From positions 242,464-306,463 of IMG/VR virus record IMGVR_UViG_3300032268_000832: DNA of 64,000 nucleotides. One strand, 5' to 3'. This document shows positions 62,464-64,000 of the stretch, piece by piece. The position numbers were made by a program, and so were the translations under genes. Position 1 is the stretch's first letter; each line of letters begins with the position of its first letter. The notes beneath the pieces were generated by a model. That model was not told where the DNA came from. It saw only the letters and a list, made by a program, of their open reading frames with translations, and did not search any database. The stretch comes from a virus.

Positions 62464-62614
62464 AATTTCATATAATAATAAACAATTACATGGTATATGG
62501 GAAGTATACTCTACTTTAACTGGAGAAATTAATTCCAAGGGATTTTTTGTTAACGATGTTGATTATGGTTTTTGGATTGAAGGAAGAATAAATTTTATAT
62601 ATTATGCAAGATAA
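62453..62614 (+). CDS. small MORN-like protein, family member 4
   Basis: 53 residues from ATG 62453, inside the junction: MQDKISYNNKQLHGIWEVYS, then SKGFFVNDVDYGFWIEG and end IYYAR. A longer frame reading through the previous gene is not used. Nearly the same tail as member 3, so a recent duplication. Confidence 0.7.
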   Translation: MQDKISYNNKQLHGIWEVYSTLTGEINSKGFFVNDVDYGFWIEGRINFIYYAR

Positions 62615-63230
62615 AATGAAAGAAATATTAATTAAATTAGGTTTATATTATAAAATTAAATTTTTTATTAAAAGATTTGATTTTATTAAAACATACAACT
62701 CACCATTTAAACCTATTATACCAAAAATATACATAGGTAAAATAGCGGTGGGTGTCCCTTATTTCTTCCCTAGAAAATTAGTAAGGTTAACAGAACAAGA
62801 AGCGATAGACGCTACTTTAAATGAACTAAAGAATAACCCTAATGCTGAAAAAATAGGGTTCGAAAAACTATACTATGATTATAGTAGAAGAGGTAAATTT
62901 ATTGATAAAAAAATAGGTTTTGATTTTGTGGGTCTTGGTTGGAAAACAAAATGGAAAGATACAGATTATAGACATGAATGGAATCCAGTGTGGAGCTTCG
63001 TATTGATTAAATGGCAAGTAGCTATCAAGTTCACACCAATAGAAGATTCACATTATTGGGAATGTTGGTTGTATTATACGAGAAACACCGATAAGACAAA
63101 ATCAACAAAAGAAAGACTTATACAAGCAAGAAAAGAATTTCCTTGTGTTTGGATAAGATATAATAACGGTGAAGAAGAAAGAATATGTTTCTGGGACGCA
63201 ATTTTAAAACATAAATGGTATGACAAATAA
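62604..63230 (+). CDS. hypothetical protein with MQDK start
   Basis: 208 residues starting in the same kind of junction (TATTATGCAAGATAA). After the borrowed MQDK start the sequence is unrelated: EQEAIDATLNELKNNPNAEK, FDFVGLGWKTKWKDTDYRHEWNP. Shows aromatic blocks but no recognised family. Its start position reuses the family junction. Confidence 0.72.
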   Translation: MQDKMKEILIKLGLYYKIKFFIKRFDFIKTYNSPFKPIIPKIYIGKIAVGVPYFFPRKLVRLTEQEAIDATLNELKNNPNAEKIGFEKLYYDYSRRGKFIDKKIGFDFVGLGWKTKWKDTDYRHEWNPVWSFVLIKWQVAIKFTPIEDSHYWECWLYYTRNTDKTKSTKERLIQARKEFPCVWIRYNNGEEERICFWDAILKHKWYDK

Positions 63231-63501
63231 TTTTTTAGAACAAACATTTAAAGAGTTAATTTATATGTTTGGTGAAATTAATTGGAATATAATTAAGAAC
63301 GAATCATGGGATAAGTATATCAACAAAGATGAACCTTTCAATGAAAAGCAGTTTGATGAATTAAGACATATAGCTTATGATATAGCCGACGATTACGCTG
63401 TTGAGTTTGCAGAGTGGTTAAAAGACAAACCAAGAAGTCAATTCAACCGAGAATCACTAGAACAATTTAAAAAAGAAAAAGGTTATGAAAGCAACATTTG
63501 A
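63220..63501 (+). CDS. hypothetical protein
   Basis: 93 residues, acidic, helical (EKQFDELRHIAYDIADDYAVEFAEWLKDK). Overlaps neighbours by 11 and 17 nt. Not recognised. Confidence 0.7.
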   Translation: MTNNFLEQTFKELIYMFGEINWNIIKNESWDKYINKDEPFNEKQFDELRHIAYDIADDYAVEFAEWLKDKPRSQFNRESLEQFKKEKGYESNI

Positions 63502-63670
63502 AGACTATCTAGCAGCTGTAAAAGTGCTTAGAGATGAAAATCAGTATAGTTATACTGATAAAGACCTTGAGAAATATCAAGACTATATTCATGATTGTTT
63601 TAAAACAAATTTAAGCGTTTATAAATGCTTAGAATTTATGTATTTTGAAGTTTTAAAAGATAATATCTGA
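63485..63670 (+). CDS. hypothetical protein
   Basis: 61 residues, helical (ATFEDYLAAVKVLRDENQYSYTDKDLEKYQDYI). Not recognised. Confidence 0.68.
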   Translation: MKATFEDYLAAVKVLRDENQYSYTDKDLEKYQDYIHDCFKTNLSVYKCLEFMYFEVLKDNI

Positions 63671-63674
63671 TACC

Positions 63675-63860
63675 ATGCAAGATAAAAGAGACTATAATAA
63701 TAAATCAAACCCTCATGGGTTCTGGATAACACATTATGATGAAAAGCATTTAGGTCGCTTATCATGGAAAGCATATTTTGTTGATGGAAAGACTTTAGGT
63801 TTATTTCAAGCTAACCATTATGATGGTGAAGTGGCAAAAAAAAGTTATTATGCAAAATAA
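63675..63860 (+). CDS. small MORN-like protein, family member 5
   Basis: 61 residues: MQDKRDYNNKSNPHGFWITH, RLSWKAYFVDGKTLGLF, end KKSYYAK. Start and end match the family; the junction ATGCAAAATAA at its stop opens a 7-codon frame (63849) that then ends, a possible relic of a lost next member. Confidence 0.7.
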   Translation: MQDKRDYNNKSNPHGFWITHYDEKHLGRLSWKAYFVDGKTLGLFQANHYDGEVAKKSYYAK

Positions 63861-63861
63861 T

Positions 63862-63892
63862 TTTGTATATTAAAAAATAAGTATTATCTTTG
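63862..63892 (+). promoter_or_regulatory. Bacteroidota-type promoter
   Basis: TTTG 63862-63865, 19 bp, TATCTTTG 63885-63892; ATG 63909. Confidence 0.78.
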
Positions 63893-63908
63893 CAAAAAAA
63901 TAATAACA

Positions 63909-64000
63909 ATGAGCACAGTTAAAAAATTGAAATTAGGACCTCTAAGATTAAAATGGGTATTAAGACATATCTGGGAAGAAGATAGAGATATTACAAACTA
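63909..64000 (+). CDS. partial gene running off the right edge
   Basis: ATG at 63909 then MSTVKKLKLGPLRLKWVLRH; 30 codons visible without a stop. It follows a promoter with a short leader. Function cannot be judged. Confidence 0.65.
   Translation, partial: MSTVKKLKLGPLRLKWVLRHIWEEDRDITN

Noticed and set aside
1-64000. CRISPR arrays or insertion sequences
   Set aside because: No regularly spaced direct repeats and no transposase-like protein with terminal inverted repeats were seen.

Overview
The window looks like a piece of a large AT-rich tailed-phage genome infecting a Bacteroidota host, most likely a flavobacterium-like one. The evidence for the host is the promoter: about thirty intergenic sites match TTTG (or TTG), 19-20 bp, TAnnTTTG, the Bacteroidota -33/-7 pattern. 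Leaders are A/T-rich without Shine-Dalgarno sequences, and the encoded sigma factor (45536-46408) resembles the Bacteroidota primary sigma. The evidence for a phage is the strictly one-directional gene packing (a single 50-codon minus-strand gene), many tiny ORFans, clusters of tRNA genes, and auxiliary genes typical of jumbo phages. No replication or packaging genes are visible; one small protein (35810-36376) carries a motif like that of T4-type major capsid proteins.

Layout. 1-8.5 kb: small proteins, a first tRNA/structured-RNA patch (1.18-2.05 kb), then a membrane/coiled-coil pair, a periplasmic-binding-like/OmpA fusion and an ABC permease plus ATPase. 8.5-10.5 kb: tRNA array (Ser-like, Lys, Lys, Pro, Gly, Gln, Tyr, Thr, then Gly). 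10.5-17 kb: small basic proteins, thioesterase, bestrophin-like channel, DHFR, YqeY-like protein, DUF3307-like membrane protein, phosphoesterase and an AAA ATPase. 17-27 kb: NAD/ADP-ribose block with NMN adenylyltransferase-Nudix, nicotinamide phosphoribosyltransferase (NadV), NADAR, macrodomain, Sir2 and PRPP synthetase, interleaved with HAD phosphatases. 27-46.5 kb: Thg1-like tRNA 5' polymerase, HTH-phosphoesterase, Nudix, Smr, AAA ATPase, deoxyribosyltransferase-like protein, IF-3, RNase R, glycosyltransferase, a second structured-RNA/tRNA-like cluster (43.4-44.3 kb), SmpB and the sigma factor. 46.5-64 kb: LemA-like pair, BCS1-like AAA ATPase, many small unknown genes, a ~0.7 kb structured noncoding region ending in a 169-nt tRNA-like gene (59.8-60.7 kb), and a tandem family of small MORN-like proteins with overlapping stop/start junctions.

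Two themes stand out. First, RNA and translation: besides ordinary tRNAs the phage encodes a tRNA-Arg(CCT) whose 3' half lies upstream of its 5' half (circularly permuted, flanks forming a helix), several tRNA-like RNAs with intact acceptor and T arms but anticodon arms closed into extended hairpins, and many unassigned structured RNAs with long-range closing stems. These coexist with Thg1-like polymerase, RNase R, SmpB, IF-3 and several HAD proteins related to RNA-repair families. Second, NAD: the block contains the parts to make PRPP, NMN and NAD from nicotinamide, plus three enzyme families acting on ADP-ribose adducts or NAD-dependent acylation. Both themes fit counter-defence against NAD-depleting, ADP-ribosylating or tRNA-cutting host systems, but that reading is inference.
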